From: Fodinibacter luteus
Lineage (GTDB): Bacteria; Actinomycetota; Actinomycetes; Actinomycetales; Dermatophilaceae
DNA length: 64,000 nucleotides
NCBI RefSeq assembly: GCF_039541575.1
Contig: NZ_BAABGM010000007.1
Location: 124,001-188,000, forward strand
Reading direction: 5' to 3'
The first letter of the stretch is position 1. Each line of letters starts with the position of its first letter. The notes beneath the pieces were generated by a model that saw nothing but the letters and a program-made list of their open reading frames with translations, had not been told where the DNA came from and did not search any database. Both the position numbers and the translations under genes were made by a program. This document shows positions 8,080 to 16,006 of the stretch, piece after piece.

Positions 8080-9951
8080 ATGCTCACCGCGTCACCCCAG
8101 ATCCACTCGCCCGCCGACGAGCCCGTCGACCAGTCCGTCCTGGACCACGAGGCCCAGAGCGTCGCGCACCTGTTCCGCGACCGCGTCGGCGCGAGTCCCG
8201 ACCGGCCCGCGTACATCCACGCGGTCGTCTCCGACTCCGGGGACGACTGGGTGACGGTCACCTGGTCCGAGCTCGACGTCATCGTCCGGGAGATCGGCGC
8301 GGGACTCATCGCGCTCGGGGTCGAGCCGGAGGACCGGGTGGCCATCGCGTCGAGCACACGGTACGAGTGGGCCCTCGCCGACCTCGCGACGATGGTCGCC
8401 GGTGGTGCGACGACGACGATCTACCCGACGACCATGGCCGACGACGTCGCCTTCATCCTCGCGGACTCGGGCGCGAAGGTCGTCTTCGCCGAGAACGCCG
8501 AGCAGCTCGACAAGCTGCGCTCGATCCGCTCGAGCACCCCCGCGGTGACGCGGGTCGTCGTCTTCGACGGGGTCGCCGACGCCGACGACTGGACGCTCAC
8601 CCTCGACGAGGTCCGCCAGCTCGGGCGTGAGTACCTGGCCGGCGACCCGGGGGCGATCGACGCCCGGATCGACGGCATCCAGCACGACCAGCTCGCCACG
8701 ATCATCTACACCTCCGGCACGACGGGCCGGCCGAAGGGCGTGCGGCTGCGGCACAGCGCCTGGACGTACGAGGGCGCGGCGGTCGCGAGCACGAACATCC
8801 TCGCCGAGGACGACCTGCAGTACCTCTGGCTCCCCCTCGCCCACGTCTTCGGCAAGGTCCTGCTCACCCTGCCACTGCAGATCGGCTTCCCGACCGCCAT
8901 CGACGGCCGCATCGACAAGATCGTCGACAACCTCGCCGTCGTGAAGCCGACGTTCATGGGGGCCGCCCCCCGCATCTTCGAGAAGGCCCACGGCCGGATC
9001 ACGATGATGATGGCGGCCGAGGGCGGGCTCAAGGCCAAGCTCTTCACCTGGGCCAGCGAGGTGGGCCGCGAGGTGAGCGAGCTGCGCGAGCAGGGCAAGA
9101 ACCCCTCGGGGCTCCTCGGGGCCAAGTACGCCATCACCGACAAGGTCATCGGCACCAAGATCCGCGAGCGCTTCGGTGGACGAGTCCGGTTCTTCATCTC
9201 GGGCTCGGCCGCCCTCAACCAGGACGTCGCGCGGTGGTTCGACTCGATGGGGATGCAGATCCTCGAGGGCTACGGCCTGACCGAGACGAGCGCGGCATCC
9301 TTCGTCAACCGGCCGCGGGGCTACCGCTACGGCAGCGTCGGCTGGCCGCTGCCGACGACCCAGGTGCGCATCGCCGAGGACGGCGAGGTGCTGCTGAAGG
9401 GCCCGGGCAACATGGAGGGCTACCACAACAACCCCGACGCCACGGCCGAGACGATCGACGCCGAGGGGTGGCTGCACACGGGTGACATCGGCGAGCTCGA
9501 CGACCGCGGCTTCCTGCGGATCACCGACCGCAAGAAGGACCTGTTCAAGACGAGCGGCGGCAAGTACGTCGCGCCCTCGATCATCGAGTCGACCTTCAAG
9601 GGCCTGTGCCCCTACGCGAGCCAGCTCGTCGTGCACGGGGCCGACCGCAACTTCGTCTCGGCGCTCGTGACCCTCGACCCCGACGCCATCGCCGGCTGGG
9701 CGGCGCAGAACGGCATGGAGGGCAAGCCCTACCACGAGATCGTCACCTCCGACGCGTGCCGCGAGATGGTCCAGGGGTACATCGACCAGCTCAACGCCGG
9801 GCTCAACCGCTGGGAGACGATCAAGAAGTTCACCATCCTCGAGACCGACCTCACCGTCGAGGAGGGTGAGCTCACCCCGAGCCTGAAGCTCAAGCGCAAG
9901 GTCGTCGCCGACAAGTACAAGCACCACCTCGACGCGCACTACACCGGCTGA
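8080..9951 (+). CDS. Long-chain fatty-acid-CoA ligase (AMP-binding, FadD15-like)
   Basis: 623-residue ANL-superfamily enzyme activating fatty acids to acyl-CoA through an acyl-adenylate. Motifs: the P-loop YTSGTTGRPKG (about residue 210), the EGYGLTETSA adenine-binding block (about 400), TGDIGELDDRGFLRITDR with the hinge Asp, and a C-terminal lid lysine in the LTPSLKLKRK segment. The architecture is of the eukaryote-like long-chain ligase class seen in mycobacterial FadD15. Start: ATG 8080 has a GAGGA site upstream; ATG 8041 would add 13 residues but overlaps a likely -10. A strong hairpin follows the stop, so this is probably a single-gene unit. Confidence 0.93.
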   Translation: MLTASPQIHSPADEPVDQSVLDHEAQSVAHLFRDRVGASPDRPAYIHAVVSDSGDDWVTVTWSELDVIVREIGAGLIALGVEPEDRVAIASSTRYEWALADLATMVAGGATTTIYPTTMADDVAFILADSGAKVVFAENAEQLDKLRSIRSSTPAVTRVVVFDGVADADDWTLTLDEVRQLGREYLAGDPGAIDARIDGIQHDQLATIIYTSGTTGRPKGVRLRHSAWTYEGAAVASTNILAEDDLQYLWLPLAHVFGKVLLTLPLQIGFPTAIDGRIDKIVDNLAVVKPTFMGAAPRIFEKAHGRITMMMAAEGGLKAKLFTWASEVGREVSELREQGKNPSGLLGAKYAITDKVIGTKIRERFGGRVRFFISGSAALNQDVARWFDSMGMQILEGYGLTETSAASFVNRPRGYRYGSVGWPLPTTQVRIAEDGEVLLKGPGNMEGYHNNPDATAETIDAEGWLHTGDIGELDDRGFLRITDRKKDLFKTSGGKYVAPSIIESTFKGLCPYASQLVVHGADRNFVSALVTLDPDAIAGWAAQNGMEGKPYHEIVTSDACREMVQGYIDQLNAGLNRWETIKKFTILETDLTVEEGELTPSLKLKRKVVADKYKHHLDAHYTG

Positions 9952-9972
9952 GGCGCCTCGACACCCGTGAGG

Positions 9973-10001
9973 GCGCCCTCCCGACCCGGTCGGGAGGGCG
10001 C
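9973..10001 (+). terminator. Hairpin terminator after the acyl-CoA ligase gene
   Basis: GCGCCCTCCCGA and TCGGGAGGGCGC form a perfect 12-bp GC-rich stem with a 5-nt CCCGG loop, 22 bases after the stop codon. The flank (TGTCACGTT) is only mildly T-rich. Confidence 0.75.
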
Positions 10002-10100
10002 TGTCACGTTCCGGGGTGCGGTCGCGGGTCGTGCCGGGGTGGTCGTGCCCGGGGCCGGGGGGTGCTCTGCGTCGTGCGGCTCCTCGGCGAGACGGGTTCG

Positions 10101-10159
10101 GCGTGGGTTACCGCTCAGGACTCGCTGCTCGCACGACGAGTACCAGGCGGTAGGCAACG
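10101..10159 (+). repeat. Dispersed 59-bp repeat, copy 1
   Basis: Starts GCGTGGGTTACCGCTCAGG and ends near TACCAGGCGGTAGGC. Two further copies lie at 11531-11589 and 11636-11694 in the same orientation, so the minus-strand gene at 10379-11383 is bracketed by direct repeats. Confidence 0.8.
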
Positions 10160-10172
10160 ACGTGGCGGCGCT

Positions 10173-10319
10173 ACCGCGGCCCGACGTCCATCGCGTGTGG
10201 GTCCGGTGACGTGGACGCGCCACCGCGGCCCGACGCCCATCGCGCGCGGGTCCGATGACGTCGACGCACCACCGCGGCCCGACGCCCATCGCGCGCGGGT
10301 CCGATGACGTGGACGGCCG
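10173..10319 (+). repeat. 49-bp tandem repeat, three copies
   Basis: Units begin with ACCGCGGCCCGACG at 10173, 10222 and 10271 and contain CCATCGCG and GGTCCGATGACGT. A degenerate partial unit follows. It fills most of the noncoding space between the ligase terminator and the AbiEi-like gene; the reading frames through it are repeat artefacts. Together with repeat copy 1 this accounts for the 9952-10378 gap. Confidence 0.85.
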
Positions 10320-10378
10320 CCGCCGCGGCCCAGGGACAACGCGGGAGCGGCGGCGACGTGCCACCCGGCGACGATGCG

Positions 10379-11383
10379 TCACCCCCGGGCCGGAGGACCT
10401 GCCGGCGGGGTCGCCGTGCCCCGGAGCGCTGCCAGGTGGCGAGGCACCGCCCGAACCGCGGGTCGCGGCCGCGTACGGGCGCTGGCGTACGCACGCTCGA
10501 GGCGCGCGAGCACGGCATCCGGCCGCTCCCTGATCCGGCGTGGCGTGACTCCTGCGACGACGACCCCCACTCCGACGAGGTCGCCGTCCTTGTCGACGGT
10601 GTCGTCCCAGGCGTCCCCCTCGCCGTGGTAGCGGTAGGAGTGCACCATGACGGCCATGCCGACGTCGTCGAACCAGGCATCCGGTGACGTGAGCGGGATA
10701 CCCTCCCGTGAGGTCACGACCGGGTTGGGCCACGGGGTCGGCAGCACGAGCGAGGTGGCGACGAGGTCGAGGAGCTCGGACTCGGGCACCGACCAGGCCC
10801 CGGACGCGGCCTCGGCCAGCGGAGCGTGGAGGGAGGCGGCATCCCGCGGTCGGAGCCGGTGGACCCACTCGGCGAGGTCGTCCACGGAGGCGATGCCACG
10901 CTGGACCGCCTCGATGAGGATGGCCGCGCGGGCATCCGGGGTGCGGGCGGCGCGGGCCGCGTCGACGGCGGCGCGTGCGGGTGAGGACAGCCGCAGCGGG
11001 CCGCGGGTGACGATGCAGGGATCGTGCAGGAGGGTGCGGCGTACCTCGCAGAACCCGCTCGTGCGACTGCTGCGTGGCGCCGGCACGAGCACGTGGACCC
11101 GGGCGAGCGGCTCGGCGGAGGTCACGCCGTGCAGCCGGGCTGCGGTCGGGCCGGCGAGGACGGAGCCAGGCCCGGCCCACAGGAGTGCGGCGACCTGTCG
11201 CTGACGCACCGTGGGCTGCTCGCGGAAGGTTCCGTAGACCTGGGGGAGCAGGATCCGCCAGCCGCGCCCGGCGTTCCACCGCACCGTGGGGTAGGTGATG
11301 CCGTGCTCGAACAGCTGGGCACGCGTGACGACGTTGTCCTGGCGCGCGAGCACGGCCTGCAGGACTGGTGGGAACTCGGGCAT
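10379..11383 (-). CDS. AbiEi antitoxin-like / DUF559-related protein
   Basis: 334 residues from ATG 11383. Residues 1-60 look like the winged-helix domain of type IV toxin-antitoxin AbiEi proteins (VVTRAQLFEHGIT, then VRWNAGRGWRILLPQVYGTF). The next stretch (GPGSVLAGPTAARLHGV) is also typical of the family. The C-terminal part (PDAWFDDVGMAVMVHSYRYH, then DLVGVGVVVAGVTPRRIRERPDAV) resembles the endonuclease-like fold of long actinobacterial members often annotated DUF559/AbiEi_4. No nucleotidyltransferase toxin (AbiEii) is adjacent, so a working toxin-antitoxin pair is unlikely here. The gene is isolated, flanked on both sides by repeats, and its true function is unknown. Confidence 0.7.
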   Translation of the reverse strand: MPEFPPVLQAVLARQDNVVTRAQLFEHGITYPTVRWNAGRGWRILLPQVYGTFREQPTVRQRQVAALLWAGPGSVLAGPTAARLHGVTSAEPLARVHVLVPAPRSSRTSGFCEVRRTLLHDPCIVTRGPLRLSSPARAAVDAARAARTPDARAAILIEAVQRGIASVDDLAEWVHRLRPRDAASLHAPLAEAASGAWSVPESELLDLVATSLVLPTPWPNPVVTSREGIPLTSPDAWFDDVGMAVMVHSYRYHGEGDAWDDTVDKDGDLVGVGVVVAGVTPRRIRERPDAVLARLERAYASARTRPRPAVRAVPRHLAALRGTATPPAGPPARG

Positions 11384-11491
11384 GGGTCATGGTCGCGTTC
11401 GGCCGGCGTGGTGTGGTGGGGGCGGCTGTGGCTGTGGACGGCGCTCCGGGCGGGGCGCGGATGTGGACGATGACGTCGTGGCTGATGCCGC

Positions 11492-11701
11492 GGGTGGCTG
11501 GGTGCGGTCGGGGTCGCCGGGCCTGGTGCGGCGTGGGTCACCGCTCAGGACTCGCTGCGGGAACGACGAGTACCAGGCGGTAGGCGACGGTGGTGCGGGT
11601 GGCTGGGTGCGGTCGGGGTCGCCGGATCTGGTGCGGCGTGGGTTACCGCTCAGGAGTCGCTGCTGGAGCGACGACTACGAGGCGGTAGCCGACGGCGTGG
11701 G
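11492..11701 (+). repeat. 105-bp tandem duplication carrying copies 2 and 3 of the dispersed repeat
   Basis: Two units starting GGGTGGCTGGGTGCGGTCGG at 11492 and 11597. The second half of each is the 59-bp sequence seen at 10101. It lies in the 11384-11821 noncoding interval upstream of the AbiEi-like gene; no gene or promoter was recognised in the rest of that interval. Confidence 0.85.
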
Positions 11702-11821
11702 CGCGCGCGGGTGGAGCGACGAACCGCAGACGGTCGGAACGGGTGGACGCCCTGCCCGGGGCGGCGTCCGCCACGCGGTGCCTGACAGCACGGCATCCCG
11801 GTGACGCCGCTCCCCGAACGC

Positions 11822-12511
11822 TCACCCCGTGATGAGCGGCACGAAGGCGTACGCCCCGTGCCGGGTCACGACGACCCCGTCCGGCGCCTCGTCGTCGCGC
11901 TCGACCCGCAGCATCCAGCCGTGCACGGGCACGACGAGGATGCCGTGCGGGCCGAGCTGGTCGACGAGCTCGACCGGCAGGGTGGCCGCCATCGCGGACA
12001 CGAGCACCCGGTCGAACGGCCCGTCGTCCGGCGCCCCGAGCACGCCCGGGTCCGCCTGACGGACCCGCGCCCACGGCACCCCGGCCGCGGTGACGTTGCC
12101 CGCCCCCGTCCGCACGAGCTCCGGCACGAGCTCGACGCCGAGCACCGAGCCCGTCGGGCCGACGAGCTCGGCGAGGATCGCGGTCGTCCACCCCGACCCC
12201 GAGCCCACGTCGAGCACGCGCTGGCCGGGCCGCACGTCGAGCAGCTCGAGCATGGCCCGCACCGTGCGCGGCTGGCTGTTCGTCTGCCCGTGCCCGATGT
12301 CGAGCGGCCCGTCGTACCCGGCCCGACGGCGCTGCGAGCGGGGGAGGAAGCGGTCCCGGGGCTGGGCCGCCATCGCGGCTGCGACCCGCCCGGACGCCCC
12401 GGACTCAACGAACTCACCGGACTCACCGGACTCACCGGACTCACCGGACTCACCGGACTCACCAGACCCTCCGGACCCTCCGGCCCGGCCACCCCGTCCG
12501 GCCCACGACAC
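11822..12511 (-). CDS. pcm: Protein-L-isoaspartate O-methyltransferase
   Basis: SAM-dependent repair methyltransferase acting on isoaspartyl residues of aged proteins. The conserved body starts near residue 40 (RVAAAMAAQPRDRF) with YDGPLDIGHGQTNSQP (the PCMT substrate motif), VLDVGSGSGWTTAILAEL (SAM motif I), GVELVPELV and PHGILVVPV. GTG 12511 begins three bases beyond the stop of the upstream oxidoreductase gene, giving 229 residues. ATG 12373 would give 183 but cuts the first conserved helix. The extra N-terminus is a Gly-Glu-Ser repeat coded by a 9-bp minisatellite. Coupled translation with the oxidoreductase is likely, suggesting a shared stress-repair role. Confidence 0.85.
   Translation of the reverse strand: MSWAGRGGRAGGSGGSGESGESGESGESGESGEFVESGASGRVAAAMAAQPRDRFLPRSQRRRAGYDGPLDIGHGQTNSQPRTVRAMLELLDVRPGQRVLDVGSGSGWTTAILAELVGPTGSVLGVELVPELVRTGAGNVTAAGVPWARVRQADPGVLGAPDDGPFDRVLVSAMAATLPVELVDQLGPHGILVVPVHGWMLRVERDDEAPDGVVVTRHGAYAFVPLITG
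12412..12465 (+). repeat. 9-bp tandem repeat inside pcm
   Basis: ACTCACCGG repeated five times plus a variant copy (plus-strand reading), coding Gly-Glu-Ser units in the N-terminal extension of the methyltransferase. Copy number changes would stay in frame. Confidence 0.85.
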
Positions 12512-12513
12512 GG

Positions 12514-13887
12514 CTACTGCCGCAGGTCCTCGAGCGCCGCCTCGACGGCGCGGTGGAAGGTCGGGTAGGCGAACGGCATCCCGCGCAGCGTGGAGACCGG
12601 GATGCGGGCGTGGACGGCCGCCGCGAGCAGCGACAGCACCTCGCCCCCCGCCGGGCCGACCGACGTCGCCCCGACGAGGTAGCGGGCGTCGCGGTCCTTG
12701 ACGAGCTTGACGACCCCCTCGGCCCGGGCGATCCACCCGCGGGCGGACTCCTCGAGCGGCGCCACCCCGACGGCGACGTCGATGCCGGCGTCCCGCGCCT
12801 GCTCCTCGGTCAACCCGACCGACCCGACCTCGGGGTCGGTGAACGTCACCCGCGGCACCGCGTGGTACTCGGCGCGGTGCCCCTCGGCGCCGGTGATGTC
12901 GCGCAGGGCGATCCGCGCCTGGTACATCGACATGTGGGTGTAGGCGCCCTTGCCCGTGATGTCCCCGATGGCCCACAGCCGCTCGCCGGCCCGCATCCGC
13001 AGGTCGGTGTCGACGGCCCCGGCGTCGGGGTCGAGCCCGACCGCCTCGAGGCCGATGTCCGTGAGGTTCGGCCGTCGCCCGGCCGCGACGAGCAGCCGCT
13101 CCGCCGACAGCTCGAGCGCCGTGCCCTCGGCGTCGGTGACGGCCACCGTGAAGCGGCCGTCGGCGTGGGCGACCGAGCCGATCGTCGCGCCGGTGACGAG
13201 CTGCACGCCGTCGGCGGACAGCGCCCGCGCGACGACGGCGGACGCCTCCGGCTCCTCGGGCGCGAGCACCCGCGGCGCCGACTCGACGAGGCTGACCCGG
13301 GTCCCGAAGCGGGCGAACGCCTGGGCGAGCTCGGCGCCGATCGCGCCACCGCCGACGACCACCATGGATGCCGGGAGCTCGGCCGTGCGCAGTACGTCGC
13401 GGTTGGTCCAGAACGGCGTGTCGGCCAGCCCGGCGACCGGTGGCGCGTCCGGTGAGGTCCCGGTGTTGAGGACGACCCCCCGCGCCGCGACGTACCGCGT
13501 CCCGCCCACCTCGACGACGCCCGGGGCGACGAGCCGCCCGTGACCCCGCACGAAGCGGACCCCCGCCCGTTCGAGGCGCTCGACGGCGACCCCGTCGTCC
13601 CAGTCGTCGGTGGCCTCGTCGCGGATCCGGGCGTGGACGACCCCCCAGTCGGGGGAGACCTCGGCACCGCCCGCGAGGCCGGTCACGCGACGTGCCTCGG
13701 CGAGTGCGTTGGCGGCGCGGACGACCATCTTCGAGGGGACGCACCCGAAGTAGGGGCACTCGCCCCCCACGAGCCGCTCGTCGACCCCGACGACCCGCAG
13801 ACCGGAGCGGGCCGCCTCGGTGGCGAGCAGCTCGCCCCCGGGCCCGAGGCCGAGGACGACGAGGTCCACGTCGATGTCGGTGCTCAT
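12514..13887 (-). CDS. NAD(P)/FAD-dependent disulfide oxidoreductase (Lpd/Gor/MerA-like)
   Basis: 457 residues from ATG 13887 (a TTG 12 bases upstream is a weaker choice). FAD-binding GLGPGGELLATEAA at the N-terminus and redox-active Cys44-Cys49 in GGECPYFGCVPSK, the class I CxxxxC arrangement. A second Rossmann motif VVVGGGAIGAELAQAFARFG binds the pyridine nucleotide. IGDITGKGAYTHMSMYQ is the second FAD contact. At the C-terminus the usual HPTxxE catalytic dyad appears as YPTFHRAVE: the His is Tyr, as in enzymes that do not act on lipoamide or glutathione. A genuine dihydrolipoamide dehydrogenase is therefore unlikely. No E1/E2 genes are nearby. The substrate is unknown. Confidence 0.85.
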   Translation of the reverse strand: MSTDIDVDLVVLGLGPGGELLATEAARSGLRVVGVDERLVGGECPYFGCVPSKMVVRAANALAEARRVTGLAGGAEVSPDWGVVHARIRDEATDDWDDGVAVERLERAGVRFVRGHGRLVAPGVVEVGGTRYVAARGVVLNTGTSPDAPPVAGLADTPFWTNRDVLRTAELPASMVVVGGGAIGAELAQAFARFGTRVSLVESAPRVLAPEEPEASAVVARALSADGVQLVTGATIGSVAHADGRFTVAVTDAEGTALELSAERLLVAAGRRPNLTDIGLEAVGLDPDAGAVDTDLRMRAGERLWAIGDITGKGAYTHMSMYQARIALRDITGAEGHRAEYHAVPRVTFTDPEVGSVGLTEEQARDAGIDVAVGVAPLEESARGWIARAEGVVKLVKDRDARYLVGATSVGPAGGEVLSLLAAAVHARIPVSTLRGMPFAYPTFHRAVEAALEDLRQ

Positions 13888-13961
13888 GCCCCCACCCAAG
13901 CACGCCGGCAGCCGCCGGGCGAGCGTCGTCCGGGCGTTTTGGGGCCCTGACCCCGGCGACC

Positions 13962-13967
13962 TACCCT
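13962..13967 (+). promoter_or_regulatory. Predicted leaderless -10, radical SAM gene
   Basis: TACCCT ends 6 bases before ATG 13974; no ribosome-binding site fits in the gap. Confidence 0.55.
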
Positions 13968-13973
13968 TGAGGG

Positions 13974-15944
13974 ATGCCCGGTCAGTCAGTGTTCCGCTCC
14001 CTCGAGCCCCTCCTCGAGCAGGTGAGCAAGCCGATCCAGTACGTCGGCGGTGAGCTGAACTCGACCGTCAAGCCCTGGGACGTCGGCGGCGACTGCACCG
14101 TGCGCTGGGCCCTGATGTACCCCGACGCCTACGAGGTCGGCGTGCCGAACCAAGGCGTCATGATCCTCTACGAGGTGCTCAACGAGCGGCCCGACGCCCT
14201 CGCCGAGCGCACCTACGCCGTCTGGCCCGACCTCGAGGCGCTCATGCGCGAGCACGGCGTGCCGCAGTTCACCGTCGACGCGCACCGGCCGGTCGGCGAC
14301 TTCGACTTGTTCGGGCTGTCGTTCTCGACCGAGCTCGGCTACACGAACATGCTCACCGCGCTCGACCTGGCCGGCATCCCGCTCCACGCCGCCGACCGCG
14401 ACGAGTCGCACCCGGTCGTCGTCGCCGGGGGGCACGCGGCGTTCAACCCCGAGACGATCGCCGACTTCGTCGACGCCGCCGTCGTCGGCGACGGCGAGGA
14501 GGCCGTGCTCGCCATCACCGACATCGTCGGCGCGTGGAAGCGCGAGGGGATGCCGGGTGGCCGCCGCGAGGTGCTGCTGCGCCTCGCCCGCACCGGCGGG
14601 GTCTACGTGCCGGCCTTCTACGACGTCGGCTACCTGCCCGACGGGCGGATCCAGCGGGTCGCGCCCAACGCCCCCGGGGTGCCGTGGCGGGTCGCCAAGC
14701 ACACCGTCATGGACCTCGACGCGTGGCCGTACCCGAAGCAGCCGCTCGTGCCCCTCGCCGAGTCGGTCCACGAGCGGATGTCGGTCGAGATCTTCCGCGG
14801 CTGCACCCGCGGATGCCGGTTCTGCCAAGCCGGCATGATCACCCGTCCCGTGCGCGAGCGCAGCATCACCGGCATCGGCGAGATGGTCGAGCGGGGGCTC
14901 GCCGCGACCGGCTTCGAGGAGGTGGGCCTGCTCTCGCTCAGCTCGGCCGACCACTCCGAGATCGCCGACGTCACCAAGGGCCTCGCCGACCGCTACGAGG
15001 GGACGAACACCGGGCTCTCCCTTCCCTCGACGCGGGTCGACGCGTTCAACATCGACCTCGCGAACGAGCTGACCCGCAACGGGCGCCGGTCGGGGCTGAC
15101 CTTCGCGCCCGAGGGCGGGTCCGAGCGGATCCGCCGGGTCATCAACAAGATGGTGAGCGAGGACGACCTCATCCGCACCGTCGCGGCGGCCTACGGTGCG
15201 GGCTGGCGGCAGGTCAAGCTCTACTTCATGTGCGGCCTGCCGACCGAGACCGACGAGGACGTGCTGCAGATCGCCGAGCTCGCCAAGCGGGTCATCGACA
15301 CCGGTCGCGAGGTGAGCGGCCGGCGCGACATCCGCTGCACCGTCTCGATCGGCGGCTTCGTCCCCAAGCCGCACACGCCGTTCCAGTGGGCCGCGCAGCT
15401 CGGCGCCGACGAGACCGACGCCCGGCTCGACAAGCTCCGCCAGGCGTTGCGCGCCGACCGGCGCTACGGCTCGGCGATCGGCTTCCGCTACCACGACGGC
15501 AAGCCCGGCATCGTCGAGGGCCTGCTCTCGCGCGGCGACCGGCGGGTCGGCCGCGTCATCGAGGCGGTGTGGCGCGACGGCGCCCGCTTCGACGGGTGGT
15601 CCGAGCACTTCTCCTACGAGCGGTGGATGGCCGCGGCCGAGCGTGAGCTGGCCGCCTTCGGCATCGACGTGGCCTGGTACACGACCCGTGAGCGCGAGGA
15701 GAGCGAGGTCCTGCCCTGGGACCACATCGACTCCGGGCTCGACAAGGAGTGGCTCTGGCAGGACTGGCTCGACGCCCTCGACGAGACCGAGGTCGACGAC
15801 TGCCGGTGGACCCCCTGCTTCGACTGCGGCGTCTGCCCCCAGATGGGCACCGAGATCGAGATCGGGCCGACCGGCAAGACGCTCCTGCCGCTCACGGTGC
15901 TCGGCTCCGGGCGGGCGCGGATGGCCGAGCACGCCCACCCCTGA
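13974..15944 (+). CDS. TIGR03960-type B12-binding/radical SAM protein
   Basis: 656 residues. The N-terminal 200 residues form a cobalamin-binding-like alpha/beta domain (YPDAYEVGVPNQGVMILYEVLN, then FDLFGLSFSTELGYTNML and VVAGGHAAFNPE). The radical SAM core follows, with the cluster motif CTRGCRFC (Cys residues near 279, 283, 286). A C-terminal Cys-containing segment (CRWTPCFDCGVCPQMG) may hold a further metal site. Proteins of this type normally sit directly before a DUF2344 partner and RNase E/G; here the partner is 5.3 kb away at 21264. The reaction is unknown; conservation suggests an RNA- or tRNA-linked modification (inference). Confidence 0.92.
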   Translation: MPGQSVFRSLEPLLEQVSKPIQYVGGELNSTVKPWDVGGDCTVRWALMYPDAYEVGVPNQGVMILYEVLNERPDALAERTYAVWPDLEALMREHGVPQFTVDAHRPVGDFDLFGLSFSTELGYTNMLTALDLAGIPLHAADRDESHPVVVAGGHAAFNPETIADFVDAAVVGDGEEAVLAITDIVGAWKREGMPGGRREVLLRLARTGGVYVPAFYDVGYLPDGRIQRVAPNAPGVPWRVAKHTVMDLDAWPYPKQPLVPLAESVHERMSVEIFRGCTRGCRFCQAGMITRPVRERSITGIGEMVERGLAATGFEEVGLLSLSSADHSEIADVTKGLADRYEGTNTGLSLPSTRVDAFNIDLANELTRNGRRSGLTFAPEGGSERIRRVINKMVSEDDLIRTVAAAYGAGWRQVKLYFMCGLPTETDEDVLQIAELAKRVIDTGREVSGRRDIRCTVSIGGFVPKPHTPFQWAAQLGADETDARLDKLRQALRADRRYGSAIGFRYHDGKPGIVEGLLSRGDRRVGRVIEAVWRDGARFDGWSEHFSYERWMAAAERELAAFGIDVAWYTTREREESEVLPWDHIDSGLDKEWLWQDWLDALDETEVDDCRWTPCFDCGVCPQMGTEIEIGPTGKTLLPLTVLGSGRARMAEHAHP

Positions 15945-15994
15945 GCCGGTGTGTCCTCGCCCGCACCACGGGACGGGGGCGGCGGCCGCGGTGA

Positions 15995-16000
15995 CAGGAT
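15995..16000 (+). promoter_or_regulatory. Predicted leaderless -10, K+ channel gene
   Basis: CAGGAT ends 6 bases before GTG 16007. Confidence 0.45.
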
Positions 16001-16006
16001 GAGACC

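Noticed and set aside
10115..10339. Small open frames across the 49-bp array
   Set aside because: Their protein is just the translated repeat unit, with no start signal or conserved domain.
10379..11383. Complete type IV toxin-antitoxin system
   Set aside because: No AbiEii nucleotidyltransferase gene adjoins; only a solitary AbiEi-like protein is present.
12514..13887. Dihydrolipoamide dehydrogenase proper
   Set aside because: The C-terminal HPTxxE His is Tyr and no 2-oxoacid dehydrogenase genes are nearby.
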